Shown piece after piece: positions 9,845 through 17,759 of a stretch of 56,031 nucleotides of DNA. Source of the stretch: Hyphomonas johnsonii MHS-2 (GTDB lineage Bacteria; Pseudomonadota; Alphaproteobacteria; Caulobacterales; Hyphomonadaceae); contig NZ_ARYK01000014.1 in the NCBI RefSeq assembly GCF_000685275.1, positions 1 through 56,031 of the forward strand. The letters run 5' to 3'. The notes beneath the pieces are model-generated. The model searched no databases and was not told the DNA's origin. It was given only the letters and a program-made list of their open reading frames with translations. Each line of letters opens with the position of its first letter. Position 1 is the stretch's first letter. Made by a program: the position numbers and the translations under genes.

Positions 9845-11191
9845 ATGGCGAATGCAGCAGAACAAATGGCTCGGAACGTCAATTTTTCGAGCTTTGGAAA
9901 GGCCAAGGACCTGCAGGGACGTCTCCTGTTCACCCTTGGTATCCTCGTCCTGTTCCGCCTCGGTACGTTCATCCCGATCCCCGGGCTCGACCCGGGCCAG
10001 TATGCCAGCCTCTTCGCCAGCCAGTCGGGCGGCATTCTCGGCTCGATGAACCTGTTCTCCGGCGGCGCTGTCGAACGGATGGGCATATTCGCGCTCAACG
10101 TGATGCCCTACATCACGGCGTCGATCATCATCCAGATGATGACCTCGGCCTCGCCGACACTTGAAAAGCTCAAGAAGGAAGGCGAATCGGGGCGCAAGCA
10201 GATCAACCAGTACACGCGCTACCTGACGCTGGGTTTCGCGCTGGTCCAGTCATTCGCGATTGCCGGTGGCCTGTCGGCCGTGCGGCTGGAAGGCATTTCC
10301 GCGCCCTTCTTCATCCTGACGGGCGTTGTCACGCTGACCGGCGGCACCATGCTGCTGATGTGGATGGGTGAGCAGATCACCGCCCGCGGCATCGGCAACG
10401 GCATCTCGCTGATCATCTTCGCGGGTATCGTGGCAGAGCTGCCGCGCGCCATCTTCAACCTGGTCACGCAGGCCCGGACGACATCGGTGAACGTGGCCTT
10501 CGTGGTCGGCATCGCGGTCATGGTCCTGGCCCTCGTGATGTTCATCGTGTTCATGGAGCGCTCGCAACGGCGCCTCCTGATCCAGTATCCCAAGCGCCAG
10601 CAGGCCCACGGATTTGCACAGGGCCAGCGCAGCTTCCTGCCGCTGAAAATCAACACATCCGGGGTGATTCCCCCGATCTTCGCGTCGGCCCTGCTGATGC
10701 TGCCGATGACGGCCATCGGTTTCCTCGGTGGCAATGCGGCCGATGCGGGCGCCAGCGGCATGCTCGGGTTCCTGGCGACTCACTTCTCGCCGGGCTCGTG
10801 GACCTACATCATCACGCAAGCCGTTCTGATCGCCTTCTTCTGTTTCTTCTACACGTCGATCATGTTCAATCCGGAAGAGACGGCCGATAACCTGCGCAAG
10901 TATGGTGGCTTCATTCCGGGCATCCGGCCGGGGTCGAATACCGCCGCCTATATCGACTATGTCCTGACGCGCCTCACTACGATCGGTGCCATCTACCTGG
11001 TCTTCGTTTGTATCCTGCCCGAACTGCTGCGTCGCTATTACCCAGAGATTCCCTTCTATATTGGTGGGACATCCCTACTCATTGTGGTTTCTGTCACGAT
11101 GGATACGGTAACGCAGATTCAGTCCCATTTGATCGCGCATCAATATGAGGGCATGATCAAGAAATCGAAGGTCGGGGGCCGCAAGAAATGA
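9845..11191 (+). CDS. secY: Protein translocase subunit SecY
   Basis: Channel-forming subunit of the SecYEG inner-membrane translocon. The 448-aa length is normal and about ten hydrophobic segments alternate with loops. Family landmarks are FIPIPGLDP near the start of the first periplasmic region, NVMPYITASIIIQMM, the GNGISLIIFAGI segment, and the cytoplasmic loop ERSQRRLLIQYPKRQ. Its 3' end overlaps adk by 4 nt (ATGA). secY in the spc operon followed by adk is the standard arrangement. Confidence 0.98.
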   Translation: MANAAEQMARNVNFSSFGKAKDLQGRLLFTLGILVLFRLGTFIPIPGLDPGQYASLFASQSGGILGSMNLFSGGAVERMGIFALNVMPYITASIIIQMMTSASPTLEKLKKEGESGRKQINQYTRYLTLGFALVQSFAIAGGLSAVRLEGISAPFFILTGVVTLTGGTMLLMWMGEQITARGIGNGISLIIFAGIVAELPRAIFNLVTQARTTSVNVAFVVGIAVMVLALVMFIVFMERSQRRLLIQYPKRQQAHGFAQGQRSFLPLKINTSGVIPPIFASALLMLPMTAIGFLGGNAADAGASGMLGFLATHFSPGSWTYIITQAVLIAFFCFFYTSIMFNPEETADNLRKYGGFIPGIRPGSNTAAYIDYVLTRLTTIGAIYLVFVCILPELLRRYYPEIPFYIGGTSLLIVVSVTMDTVTQIQSHLIAHQYEGMIKKSKVGGRKK

Positions 11192-11757
11192 ATTTGATAC
11201 TGTTCGGCCCGCCAGCGGCCGGCAAGGGCACGCAATCGAAACGCCTGGTCAGGGAGCGCGGATTCGTCCAGCTGTCGACTGGCGACATGCTGCGGGCGGC
11301 CCGTGCGTCCGGCTCTGAACTCGGCCAGCGTGTTTCCAAGATCATGGATGAAGGCGGCCTTGTGTCGGACGAGATCGTGATTGCCCTCATCGACGAGCAG
11401 CTGGAGGTCCAGGCGGGCGCTCCGGGGTTCATTTTCGACGGCTTTCCACGCACGGTTGGCCAGTCCGAAGCGCTCGACATGCTGCTGGAATCGCGCGGCT
11501 GCGCGGTGGACCGTGTCATCCGCCTCCTGGTGGATGATGACAAGCTGCTGACGCGCGTCACCAAGCGGTTCAATGAAGAGGGACGCAAGGACGACAATCC
11601 GGAGACTTTCTCCCGCCGACTGGAAAAATATTACGAAGATACAGCGCCCTTGCTGCCGATTTATGCCGAACGGGGCATCCTCGTGGAAATCGACGGAATG
11701 GGAACTGAAGACCAGGTCGCATCGGAAATTGATGCGGCCCTGAAACAGACCGCCTAA
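11188..11757 (+). CDS. adk: Adenylate kinase
   Basis: Catalyses ATP + AMP = 2 ADP. The 189-aa product has the P-loop GPPAAGKGT (about residues 7-15), the AMP-binding region (QLSTGDMLRAA, FIFDGFPRT) and a short lid (RVTKRFNEEGRKDDNPETF), so it is the short-lid form without zinc-binding cysteines. The start lies within the secY stop (ATGA). Confidence 0.97.
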   Translation: MNLILFGPPAAGKGTQSKRLVRERGFVQLSTGDMLRAARASGSELGQRVSKIMDEGGLVSDEIVIALIDEQLEVQAGAPGFIFDGFPRTVGQSEALDMLLESRGCAVDRVIRLLVDDDKLLTRVTKRFNEEGRKDDNPETFSRRLEKYYEDTAPLLPIYAERGILVEIDGMGTEDQVASEIDAALKQTA

Positions 11758-11773
11758 AGCTGGGATTCCGCTG

Positions 11774-11801
11774 TTGACGCGGAAGTTTGTGAGGTTATAA
11801 G
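11774..11801 (+). promoter_or_regulatory. Candidate rpsM (alpha operon) promoter with overlapping inverted repeat
   Basis: TTGACG (11774-11779), a 16-nt spacer and TATAAG (11796-11801) form a good sigma70-like promoter in the 146-nt gap after adk. GTGAGG (11789-11794) and CCTCAC (11802-11807) form a perfect 6-bp inverted repeat that flanks the -10 box, so it could be an operator or a weak adk 3' hairpin. Activity is inferred. Confidence 0.5.
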
Positions 11802-11834
11802 CCTCACTTCTTAGCTTAAGGCTTAATCGCCAGT

Positions 11835-11870
11835 GCGCGACGGGGCGGAATCCGCCCCCTTGCGCTCTTT
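11835..11870 (+). promoter_or_regulatory. rpsM leader hairpin, terminator-like
   Basis: GGGGCGGA (11842-11849) and TCCGCCCC (11851-11858) form a strong GC hairpin, enclosed by a second pairing of GCGC (11835-11838) with GCGC (11862-11865). TCTTTTAT follows. In a transcript from the upstream promoter this lies 30-60 nt from the 5' end and before the AGGAG of rpsM, so it could attenuate or regulate the alpha operon. Confidence 0.45.
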
Positions 11871-11903
11871 TATGTTTGAACTATCGCTCCAGGAGTAACG
11901 GCT

Positions 11904-12272
11904 TTGGCCCGTATTGCAGGCGTTAACATCCCGACCAATAAGCGCGTGGAAATCGCGCTGCGTTATATTCACGGCATTGGTCCAGCCATGGCGCGCGAAA
12001 TCATCGAAAAAGTGGGCGTTGAGCCTGCACGCCGCGTCAGCGAGCTGTCCGACGCCGAAGTCATTCGCATCCGCGAAGCGATCGACGCCGACTACATGGT
12101 CGAGGGCGACCTTCGCCGCGACGTGTCAATGAACATCAAGCGCCTGATGGACCTGGGTTGCTACCGTGGCCTGCGCCACCGTCGCAAGCTGCCGGTTCGC
12201 GGCCAGCGTACCCATACGAATGCCCGCACCCGCAAGGGCCCGGCGAAGCCGATCGCCGGCAAGAAGAAATAG
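11904..12272 (+). CDS. rpsM: 30S ribosomal protein S13
   Basis: S13 lies in the small-subunit head and contacts P-site tRNA and L5. The 122-aa product begins [20 protein letters not shown] and ends with the basic [16 protein letters not shown]. The start codon is TTG, seen directly, with CAGGAGTAACGGC upstream; an ATG start is not available at this position. A TTG start on a ribosomal gene may lower initiation. First gene of the alpha operon. Confidence 0.96.
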   Translation: MARIAGVNIPTNKRVEIALRYIHGIGPAMAREIIEKVGVEPARRVSELSDAEVIRIREAIDADYMVEGDLRRDVSMNIKRLMDLGCYRGLRHRRKLPVRGQRTHTNARTRKGPAKPIAGKKK

Positions 12273-12284
12273 GATCAGACCGAC

Positions 12285-12677
12285 ATGGCCCGCGATACAA
12301 CCACACGAGTCCGCCGCAGAGAGCGCAAGAACATCACCTCGGGTGTTGTTCATGTGAACTCGAGCTTCAACAACACGATGGTCACGATCACCGACGCGCA
12401 GGGAAATGCGATTTCCTGGTCGTCTTCGGGCGTTGTCGGCTTCAAGGGCTCGCGCAAGTCGACGCCTTATGCGGCGCAGATGGCCGCTGAAGACGCTGCC
12501 AAGAAGGCCCAGGAGCACGGGCTCCAGACGGTCGAAGTCAACGTGCGCGGCCCCGGTTCGGGCCGTGAGAGCGCCCTGCGTGCATTGCAGGCTGTCGGCC
12601 TTACCGTGACGTCGATCAACGACACGACGCCGATCCCGCACAACGGGTGCCGCCCGCCGAAGCGCCGCCGCGTCTGA
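12285..12677 (+). CDS. rpsK: 30S ribosomal protein S11
   Basis: S11 shapes the small-subunit platform near the E site. The 130-aa product has [39 protein letters not shown] and the C-terminal [12 protein letters not shown], all canonical. It follows rpsM by 12 nt. There is no rpsD between rpsK and rpoA, as is usual in alphaproteobacteria. Confidence 0.98.
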   Translation: MARDTTTRVRRRERKNITSGVVHVNSSFNNTMVTITDAQGNAISWSSSGVVGFKGSRKSTPYAAQMAAEDAAKKAQEHGLQTVEVNVRGPGSGRESALRALQAVGLTVTSINDTTPIPHNGCRPPKRRRV

Positions 12678-12692
12678 ATTAACTCAAATCCT

Positions 12693-12711
12693 GCGGCGCA
12701 CTTTGCGCCGC
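12693..12711 (+). promoter_or_regulatory. Hairpin between rpsK and rpoA
   Basis: GCGGCGCA (12693-12700), a 3-nt loop and TGCGCCGC (12704-12711) form a perfect 8-bp stem in the 59-nt gap. A mixed TTGCCGCTTT follows rather than a clean T-run, so it is a weak terminator at best. It may stabilise the 3' end of an rpsM-rpsK message or act as a processing site. Confidence 0.4.
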
Positions 12712-12736
12712 TTGCCGCTTTCAAGGAACGTCGCCC

Positions 12737-13780
12737 ATGGCTGACAAAGAGCTTATCTCCGTCAACGACCGCAACTGGAAAGAGCTGATCCGTCCTAACC
12801 GTCCTGTTGTTCAGGCCGGATACGACACCAAGCGCAAGGCCAAGCTGGTCATCGAACCGCTTGAGCGCGGCTACGGCACGACGCTCGGCAATGCGCTGCG
12901 TCGCGTCCTTCTCTCCTCGCTCCAGGGTGCTGCGATCATCGGCGTCCAGATCGACGGCGTTGTTCACGAGTTCTCCGCGATCCCGGGCGTGCGTGAAGAC
13001 GTCACCACGATCGTGCTGAACCTGAAGCAGGTCGCCCTGTTCATGGAATCCGATACGCCCAAGCGCATGGTGCTGAAGGCGAAAGGTCCGGGCGAAGTCA
13101 AGGCTGGCCAGATCGAGACGCCGGCCGACAGCAAGGTTCTCAACCCCGACCTCGTCATCTGTACGCTGGACGAGGGCGCAGAAGTCCGCATGGAATTCAC
13201 TGTCGCAACCGGCAAGGGCTATGTGCCTGCCGACGCGCACCGTCCTGAAGACGCCCCGATCGGTTATATTCCGATTGACGCGATCTACAGCCCGGTCCGC
13301 CGCGTCGCCTACCTGGTCGAAGACACGCGTGAAGGCACCGTGCTGGACTATGACAAGCTGACACTCGACATCGATACGGATGGATCGGTCACGCCGGAAG
13401 ACGCGGTGGCTTATGCCGCGCGCATCCTGCAGGACCAGCTCCAGCTGTTCATCAATTTCGAAGAGCCGACCCTCGAAGTGGGCCAGGCTGCAGAAGAAAC
13501 CGACCTCGGCTTCAATCCCGTCCTCCTCAAGAAGGTCGACGAGCTGGAACTGTCCGTGCGTTCGGCGAACTGCCTGAAGAACGACAATATCGTCTATATT
13601 GGCGACCTCATCCAGAAATCCGAAGCAGAGATGCTGCGCACGCCGAACTTCGGCCGCAAGTCACTGAACGAGATCAAGGAAGTCCTCGCTGGCATGGGCC
13701 TGCATCTCGGCATGGAAGTGCCGGATTGGCCGCCTGAAGATATTGAAGGCCTTGCCAAGAAATACGACGACCACCTATAG
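12737..13780 (+). CDS. rpoA: DNA-directed RNA polymerase subunit alpha
   Basis: Alpha subunit, the assembly scaffold of RNA polymerase. The 347-aa product has the N-terminal dimerisation domain ([20 protein letters not shown], about residues 43-62) and the C-terminal domain that binds UP elements and activators ([14 protein letters not shown] near 275-288 and [22 protein letters not shown] sequence, here [18 protein letters not shown]). Length is slightly above the E. coli 329 aa. Confidence 0.98.
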   Translation: MADKELISVNDRNWKELIRPNRPVVQAGYDTKRKAKLVIEPLERGYGTTLGNALRRVLLSSLQGAAIIGVQIDGVVHEFSAIPGVREDVTTIVLNLKQVALFMESDTPKRMVLKAKGPGEVKAGQIETPADSKVLNPDLVICTLDEGAEVRMEFTVATGKGYVPADAHRPEDAPIGYIPIDAIYSPVRRVAYLVEDTREGTVLDYDKLTLDIDTDGSVTPEDAVAYAARILQDQLQLFINFEEPTLEVGQAAEETDLGFNPVLLKKVDELELSVRSANCLKNDNIVYIGDLIQKSEAEMLRTPNFGRKSLNEIKEVLAGMGLHLGMEVPDWPPEDIEGLAKKYDDHL

Positions 13781-13831
13781 GACCCGATCAATCTGATTAC
13801 GGAGGCTTGATCACCTCCAGAGGACACGACA

Positions 13832-14254
13832 ATGCGCCACGGAATAGCCCATCGCAAACTGAACAAGACGAGCTCGCACCGCAAGGCGATGTTCGCCAAT
13901 ATGGCGGCGAGTCTGATCACGCACGAACAGATCACGACGACCCTGCCCAAGGCCAAGGAAATGGCCCCCCTGATGGACAAGCTGATCACGCTTGCCAAGA
14001 AGGGTGACCTGTCTGCACGCCGCCAGGCCATCTCGAAAGTCCGCGACGAGGATGCTGTCCGCAAGCTGTTTGACGTGATGGGCGACCGTTACAAGGACCG
14101 CAGCGGTGGTTACACGCGCGTGATGAAAGCCGGCTTCCGCCAGGGCGATAACGCGCCGGTGGCCGTGCTCGAACTGGTTGACCGTGACGAGACAGCCAAG
14201 GGCGCTGCCGACAAGGTGCGCCATCAGGCCGAACTGGATGCGATGGACGAATAG
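13832..14254 (+). CDS. rplQ: 50S ribosomal protein L17
   Basis: L17 lies near the tunnel exit. The 140-aa product starts [20 protein letters not shown], the signature of the family, and contains [15 protein letters not shown]. Its C-terminus extends about 20 residues past the shortest homologues. Last gene of the superoperon; a strong intrinsic terminator follows. Confidence 0.97.
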   Translation: MRHGIAHRKLNKTSSHRKAMFANMAASLITHEQITTTLPKAKEMAPLMDKLITLAKKGDLSARRQAISKVRDEDAVRKLFDVMGDRYKDRSGGYTRVMKAGFRQGDNAPVAVLELVDRDETAKGAADKVRHQAELDAMDE

Positions 14255-14280
14255 TCCCGCTGAAGTTTGTCAGAAAGATC

Positions 14281-14322
14281 AAAAGCCCCGGACGGTTTCG
14301 TCCGGGGCTTTTTGCTTTTTTG
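14281..14322 (+). terminator. Intrinsic terminator of the ribosomal superoperon
   Basis: AAAAGCCCCGGACG (14281-14294), loop GTTT, and CGTCCGGGGCTTTT (14299-14312) form a perfect 14-bp stem followed by TGCTTTTTTG. It ends 27 to 60 nt after the rplQ stop and is the clearest terminator in the window. Confidence 0.93.
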
Positions 14323-14323
14323 C

Positions 14324-14352
14324 TTGACGGGTCCCGGGACTTCCATCATACG
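14324..14352 (+). promoter_or_regulatory. Candidate promoter of a short intergenic transcript
   Basis: TTGACG (14324-14329), a 17-nt spacer and CATACG (14347-14352). It lies just after the superoperon terminator and before a 28-codon ORF and a second terminator. The -35 match is good, the -10 match moderate. Confidence 0.4.
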
Positions 14353-14380
14353 GCGCATCCCTTCAGCTACGGAGATACCG

Positions 14381-14467
14381 ATGACCCGGTGTACCAATCA
14401 GCCAGAGACCAAGTTCGGCGCGCAGGATCTGCGCGGCGAATGCGTTCGCATGGAGGAAGCTGGATAG
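14381..14467 (+). CDS. Candidate 28-aa small protein
   Basis: ATG 14381 to TAG 14467 encodes a 28-residue peptide beginning MTRCTNQPETKFG and ending RMEEAG, with two cysteines and mixed charge, no membrane segment and no recognised family. GGAGA at 14371-14375 gives a 5-nt spacing to the ATG. A candidate promoter lies 29 nt upstream and a terminator 44 nt downstream, so this is a self-contained unit of about 180 nt. It could equally be a noncoding RNA. The 14255-14611 gap otherwise holds only these signals. Confidence 0.35.
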   Translation: MTRCTNQPETKFGAQDLRGECVRMEEAG

Positions 14468-14510
14468 GACTGGGTGTCAGTCCGCAGATCGGGAAACCGG
14501 TTTTTGTCCG

Positions 14511-14541
14511 CCCTCCGCGCTTGTCGCCCGGAGGGTTTTTT
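14511..14541 (+). terminator. Intrinsic terminator before rtcB
   Basis: CCCTCCG (14511-14517) and CGGAGGG (14529-14535) form a 7-bp GC stem followed by TTTTTTAT. It ends the short transcript of 14353-14541 and insulates rtcB. Confidence 0.7.
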
Positions 14542-14611
14542 ATGTCTTTCACCCGAAGGGAACCGCGGAGGGCTTGTCAGGAGGAGCCTGGAGACCCCAG
14601 ACTTTGGAACG

Positions 14612-15823
14612 ATGAGTGAATTTGACGTTTTCGAAACCAGCGCCGGTGGGCGCATCAAGGCCTGGGTGAAGGGTGTGCCTGTCGAGGATGGCGCCCGGCG
14701 CCAGCTTGAGAATGTGGCGGGCCTGCCGTTCATTCACTCGCACCTGGCCGTGATGCCCGACGTGCATTTCGGCCGCGGCGCGACTGTCGGGTCGGTCATT
14801 CCCACACGGGGAGCGATCATCCCGGCAGCGGTCGGCGTCGATATCGGCTGCGGCATGATGGCGATCGGGACCAGCCTGACGGCGAGCGACCTGCCGGACG
14901 GCCTGGCGGCCATTCGCAGCGAGATCGAGCGCAAGGTGCCGGTCGGCAACGGCCCCCGCGGGAACCACAAGGACACCCCGGCGCGCGCGGCAACGGCGCT
15001 GCGCAAGTCGGGTCTTGTGGAACGGCTGGAGGCCATCACGGCCAGGCACACGCGCATCCGGCGCACGGCATTCGCCCAGCAGCTCGGCTCGCTCGGGGGT
15101 GGCAACCACTTCATCGAGCTCTGCCTCGACGAGGTGGACCGCGTCTGGGTGATGCTGCATTCCGGCTCGCGGGGAACCGGCAACGTGATCGGAACCTACT
15201 TCATCCAGGAAGCCCGTGAGGCGCTGGAGAAGCGGGTGCTCGGCTACCATGTGCCGGACAAGGACCTCGCCTTCTTCGTGGAAGGCGAAGACCTGTTTGC
15301 CGATTATGTGGACGCTGTCGGTTGGGCGCAGGACTATGCGCGTCTCAACCGGGAAGTGATAATGGACCGTGTACTGATGGTGCTTCGCGACATGTTTCCG
15401 GCGTTCACGCTGGATAAGCAGGCGGTGAACTGCCACCACAACTATGTGGAGTGGGAGCATCACTTCGGCGCTGACATCTGGGTCACCCGCAAGGGCGCCG
15501 TGCGCGCCGGCGAGGGTGAGCTGGGCATCATTCCGGGGTCGATGGGGGCGAAGTCCTTCATCGTTCGCGGGAAGGGCAACGCGGAGTCGTTCTGCTCGTG
15601 CGCGCACGGTGCAGGGCGGGCGATGTCGCGCTCCGAAGCCAAGCGCCGGTTCACGCTGGAAGACCATGTCGCGGCAACCGCGGCCGTCGAATGCCGGAAA
15701 GATACCGGCGTGATTGACGAAACGCCGATGGCCTACAAGGACATCGACGCCGTCATGGCGGCGCAGGGCGACCTGGTGGAGATTGTCCACACGCTTCGCC
15801 AGGTGGTTTGCGTCAAAGGTTGA
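14612..15823 (+). CDS. rtcB: RNA-splicing ligase RtcB family
   Basis: RtcB joins RNA 3'-phosphate or 2',3'-cyclic phosphate ends to 5'-OH ends using GTP and Mn2+. The 403-aa product has the metal and guanylylation residues by family position: GVDIGCGM with Asp77 and Cys80, GGGNHFIEL with His166, HSGSRGTGN with His183, NCHHNYVEWEH near 273-283, and SCAHGAGRAMSR with His332, the probable guanylylated histidine. The frame is open upstream to 14474 across a terminator; ATG 14612 is the first start with homology. No rtcA or archease gene is adjacent. Confidence 0.92.
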   Translation: MSEFDVFETSAGGRIKAWVKGVPVEDGARRQLENVAGLPFIHSHLAVMPDVHFGRGATVGSVIPTRGAIIPAAVGVDIGCGMMAIGTSLTASDLPDGLAAIRSEIERKVPVGNGPRGNHKDTPARAATALRKSGLVERLEAITARHTRIRRTAFAQQLGSLGGGNHFIELCLDEVDRVWVMLHSGSRGTGNVIGTYFIQEAREALEKRVLGYHVPDKDLAFFVEGEDLFADYVDAVGWAQDYARLNREVIMDRVLMVLRDMFPAFTLDKQAVNCHHNYVEWEHHFGADIWVTRKGAVRAGEGELGIIPGSMGAKSFIVRGKGNAESFCSCAHGAGRAMSRSEAKRRFTLEDHVAATAAVECRKDTGVIDETPMAYKDIDAVMAAQGDLVEIVHTLRQVVCVKG

Positions 15824-15848
15824 CAGTTAACCATCAGTGGCGTTATAC
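15820..15848 (+). promoter_or_regulatory. Strong promoter with a CtrA-like half site
   Basis: TTGACA (15820-15825), an exact consensus -35, overlaps the rtcB TGA; a 17-nt spacer leads to TTATAC (15843-15848). Within the spacer, 15827-15834 reads TTAACCAT, the CtrA half-site known from Caulobacter-type cell-cycle promoters. No second TTAA lies 7 nt away. The promoter is well supported by pattern; CtrA control is inference. Confidence 0.6.
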
Positions 15849-15858
15849 GCCGCACCTC

Positions 15859-15894
15859 GTTGCCGGGCCGTCCGTGAAGGGATGGCCCGGCAAC
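15859..15894 (+). promoter_or_regulatory. 5' leader hairpin
   Basis: GTTGCCGGGCC (15859-15869) and GGCCCGGCAAC (15884-15894) pair perfectly over 11 bp, extended by four inner pairs, one of them G-T. Given the promoter at 15820-15848, the stem would form at the extreme 5' end of the transcript. No T-run follows, so it is more likely a stabilising or regulatory element than the rtcB terminator. Confidence 0.55.
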
Positions 15895-15914
15895 CCAACC
15901 GGAAGAGACCTGAG

Positions 15915-16004
15915 ATGAAGCTGAGTTGTACACACACGCCCAGCTCCTCGCGATTGCGGGGAGCGCTGTCAGCCTCCCCCGCGCTTTGGCCGGTGGACGC
16001 CTGA
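15915..16004 (+). CDS. Candidate 29-aa leader peptide
   Basis: ATG 15915 to TGA 16004 encodes a 29-residue peptide beginning MKLSCTHTPSSSRLRG and ending LWPVDA. It is Ser-rich with one Cys and one Trp and has no recognised family. GGAAGAG upstream is a moderate ribosome site. It lies between the leader hairpin and the PcfJ-like gene, so it could be a translated leader (uORF). It could also be a chance ORF. Confidence 0.3.
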   Translation: MKLSCTHTPSSSRLRGALSASPALWPVDA

Positions 16005-16076
16005 CCTCGCATTGAAACCTTGAATCGGTTCCGGCGCAGCCCTGCCTGCGCGGAGCGTTTTGAAAGGAGGTGGATC

Positions 16077-17144
16077 ATGGGCGCGCCCATGACCCTGCTG
16101 CCTGCGTATCCGAAAGGACGCGCAGCAGTGCAGACGCCATTGCTCGGCTACCTGGCCGGGCCGCACGCAGGCCGCATCGCTGCTGCCTGGCCCGCGCCGC
16201 ACGCCGGGTTCCTGACCCTGCCTGCAGCCCGACGCCATGCTGCAGCCATCCTGCTCGGTGATGGCGCTGGCGTTCGCAGCGCGGACATTGTCCGCCTTGT
16301 CGAGCGGGGCCGTGACCGGGACGTCGCGCACCTCCTGGTGAGCGGCGAAGCACCGGGTGGCCTGATGAAGGCGCTCGGCCGGCTCGGGGAAGTGCTCTGG
16401 AAGGCGGGCGACTATGCCCGCTTCCTCGCCCTCTTCAGCGAGGACGAGGCCGGGCGTGTGCTGCGTCACATGCCGGTCATTGCCGCCGACAGGCTGCAGC
16501 TGATTGGTGTGTTGCCGGCCGCGCTGCGCCAGGCCGGGATCATCTCCCACCTGCCAAGCGATCCGCTTGCAGTGGAAGATCTCGCCGAAGCGTTCGGTCT
16601 TGCGCTCCGCATTCACGGAGCCGGGGCTGCGGCGAGCATTGCCCAGCGCTGGAACCGCGCAAGCGACATGCCTGGCCTGTTCCAGATGGCTGCCGACGCG
16701 CTGGAGCCGGTGCAGTTCGGGCAGGTTCTGCCTGTGCCGCGCCTGCCTGAGGCGTTCGTGCCTGTCGCGGACAGCAAGTCGCTGGTCCGTGTCGCGTTGG
16801 ACTTCCGCAACTGCCTGCGGGATTTCGCGGGCGACCTTGCCGCCGGGCGCATGGCCGTGTTCACGCTCCGCGAGGGGATGGAACCGGTGGCCATTGCCCT
16901 GCGGCAGGACCCGGCCGGTTGGCGGCTTGCGGAGGTGAAGGCCCGCCAGAACGAGGACGTCAGCGATGAAGCGTTGCGGCGCATCATTGCTGCGCTCCGC
17001 CCGGCGGGTGTTCGCACCGGCGAATCGACCTGGGTCCTGGCTCGCCGGCTGTGCGGACATGAGTACGAGCGGAGCGGGGCTTCCGATCCGCTCGAATGGC
17101 CGACCTGGCGCGACCGGATCGCGCTTGGTTCCCTCTGGGACTGA
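16077..17144 (+). CDS. PcfJ-like domain protein, function unknown
   Basis: A 355-aa soluble protein without signal peptide or membrane segment. Residues about 255-325 (DFRNCLRDFAGDLAAGRMAV, then FTLREG..PVAIAL and VKARQNEDV) resemble the PcfJ-like domain: a conserved NCL, a basic strand, and an RxN element. PcfJ-like proteins occur on plasmids and phages and their biochemistry is not settled. I did not recognise the N-terminal 250 residues. The ATG at 16077 has a near-perfect AAAGGAGGTG site; an in-frame ATG at 16020 lacks one. A bidirectional terminator follows. Confidence 0.6.
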   Translation: MGAPMTLLPAYPKGRAAVQTPLLGYLAGPHAGRIAAAWPAPHAGFLTLPAARRHAAAILLGDGAGVRSADIVRLVERGRDRDVAHLLVSGEAPGGLMKALGRLGEVLWKAGDYARFLALFSEDEAGRVLRHMPVIAADRLQLIGVLPAALRQAGIISHLPSDPLAVEDLAEAFGLALRIHGAGAAASIAQRWNRASDMPGLFQMAADALEPVQFGQVLPVPRLPEAFVPVADSKSLVRVALDFRNCLRDFAGDLAAGRMAVFTLREGMEPVAIALRQDPAGWRLAEVKARQNEDVSDEALRRIIAALRPAGVRTGESTWVLARRLCGHEYERSGASDPLEWPTWRDRIALGSLWD

Positions 17145-17156
17145 GGCGTCTGACGG

Positions 17157-17190
17157 AAAGCCCCTTCTCCAATCGGAGGAGGGGCTTTCT
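17157..17190 (+). terminator. Shared terminator between the PcfJ-like gene and arsC
   Basis: AAAGCCCCTTCTCC (17157-17170), loop AATC, and GGAGGAGGGGCTTT (17175-17188) form a 14-bp stem with one T-G pair, then CTTGTTT on the + strand. The AAA end gives a short T-run on the - strand too, so it may also serve the convergent arsC. Confidence 0.8.
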
Positions 17191-17194
17191 TGTT

Positions 17195-17593
17195 TCAGCG
17201 CCGGATGACTTCGCCATCTTCCTTGGTGAAGGTGGCGGGCGGGGTGTCGAGCAGGTCGTAAACCCGCTCGGACGGACGGCACAGGCGGGTACCTTTGGGG
17301 GACACCACAATGGGCCGGTTCACGAGGATCGGGTGTTCAAGCATGGCATCGATCAGCGCCGCATCGCTGACAGCGGGGTCCGTGAGGCCCAGGTCTTCCG
17401 CGGGGCTCTTGGAGGTGCGCAGCACGTCGCGCGCCGTGAGGCCCATATTGGCGAGCAAGGTGCGCAGGAGGTCTCGTGTCCAGCCGGTGTCGAGATAGGG
17501 CACAATTTGCGGCTCGACACCGCTGGCGCGGATCATGGCGAGCGTGTTGCGCGACGTTCCGCAGGCGGGGTTGTGATAGATGGTTACGGTCAT
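17195..17593 (-). CDS. arsC: Arsenate reductase, glutaredoxin-coupled type
   Basis: Reduces arsenate to arsenite using glutathione and glutaredoxin. The 132-aa product has the catalytic motif NPACGTSRNT with Cys11, the LLRTLLANMG helix region and the conserved HPILVNRPIVV followed by RLCRPSERV, which carries the substrate-binding arginines of the ArsC family. The frame is open to 17623, but AGGAGGGCC sits correctly before ATG 17593. It lies 166 nt downstream of arsR on the same strand. No arsenite efflux gene (arsB/acr3) is in the window. Confidence 0.93.
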   Translation of the reverse strand: MTVTIYHNPACGTSRNTLAMIRASGVEPQIVPYLDTGWTRDLLRTLLANMGLTARDVLRTSKSPAEDLGLTDPAVSDAALIDAMLEHPILVNRPIVVSPKGTRLCRPSERVYDLLDTPPATFTKEDGEVIRR

Positions 17594-17759
17594 GCGGGGG
17601 CCCTCCTGAAAAGCCATGAACAAAGCGGTACAGCGGTGATTGCGGCAGCGACCTGCGCCGTGATGAACCCGGGACCTGACGCTGGTTCAATGCCTGCGAA
17701 TGTGGCGTTGCAGGTGCGGGCGAGACTGCCGGCGGCGGATATATTCCTGCCCGGCATGG

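Noticed and set aside
13800..13818. GATCACCTCC-like sequence resembling the 16S rRNA 3' end between rpoA and rplQ
   Set aside because: Only about ten bases match and no other rRNA sequence is present; it is better seen as one arm of a small GGAGG/CCTCC hairpin near the rplQ start.
14549..15790. 413-codon antisense open frame opposite rtcB
   Set aside because: Overlaps a complete RtcB with conserved active site; translation is His/Arg/Ala-rich and unlike any protein I know.
15969..17282. 437-codon antisense open frame opposite the PcfJ-like gene
   Set aside because: The + strand gene has an excellent ribosome site and domain resemblance; the antisense frame crosses the terminator at 17157-17190.
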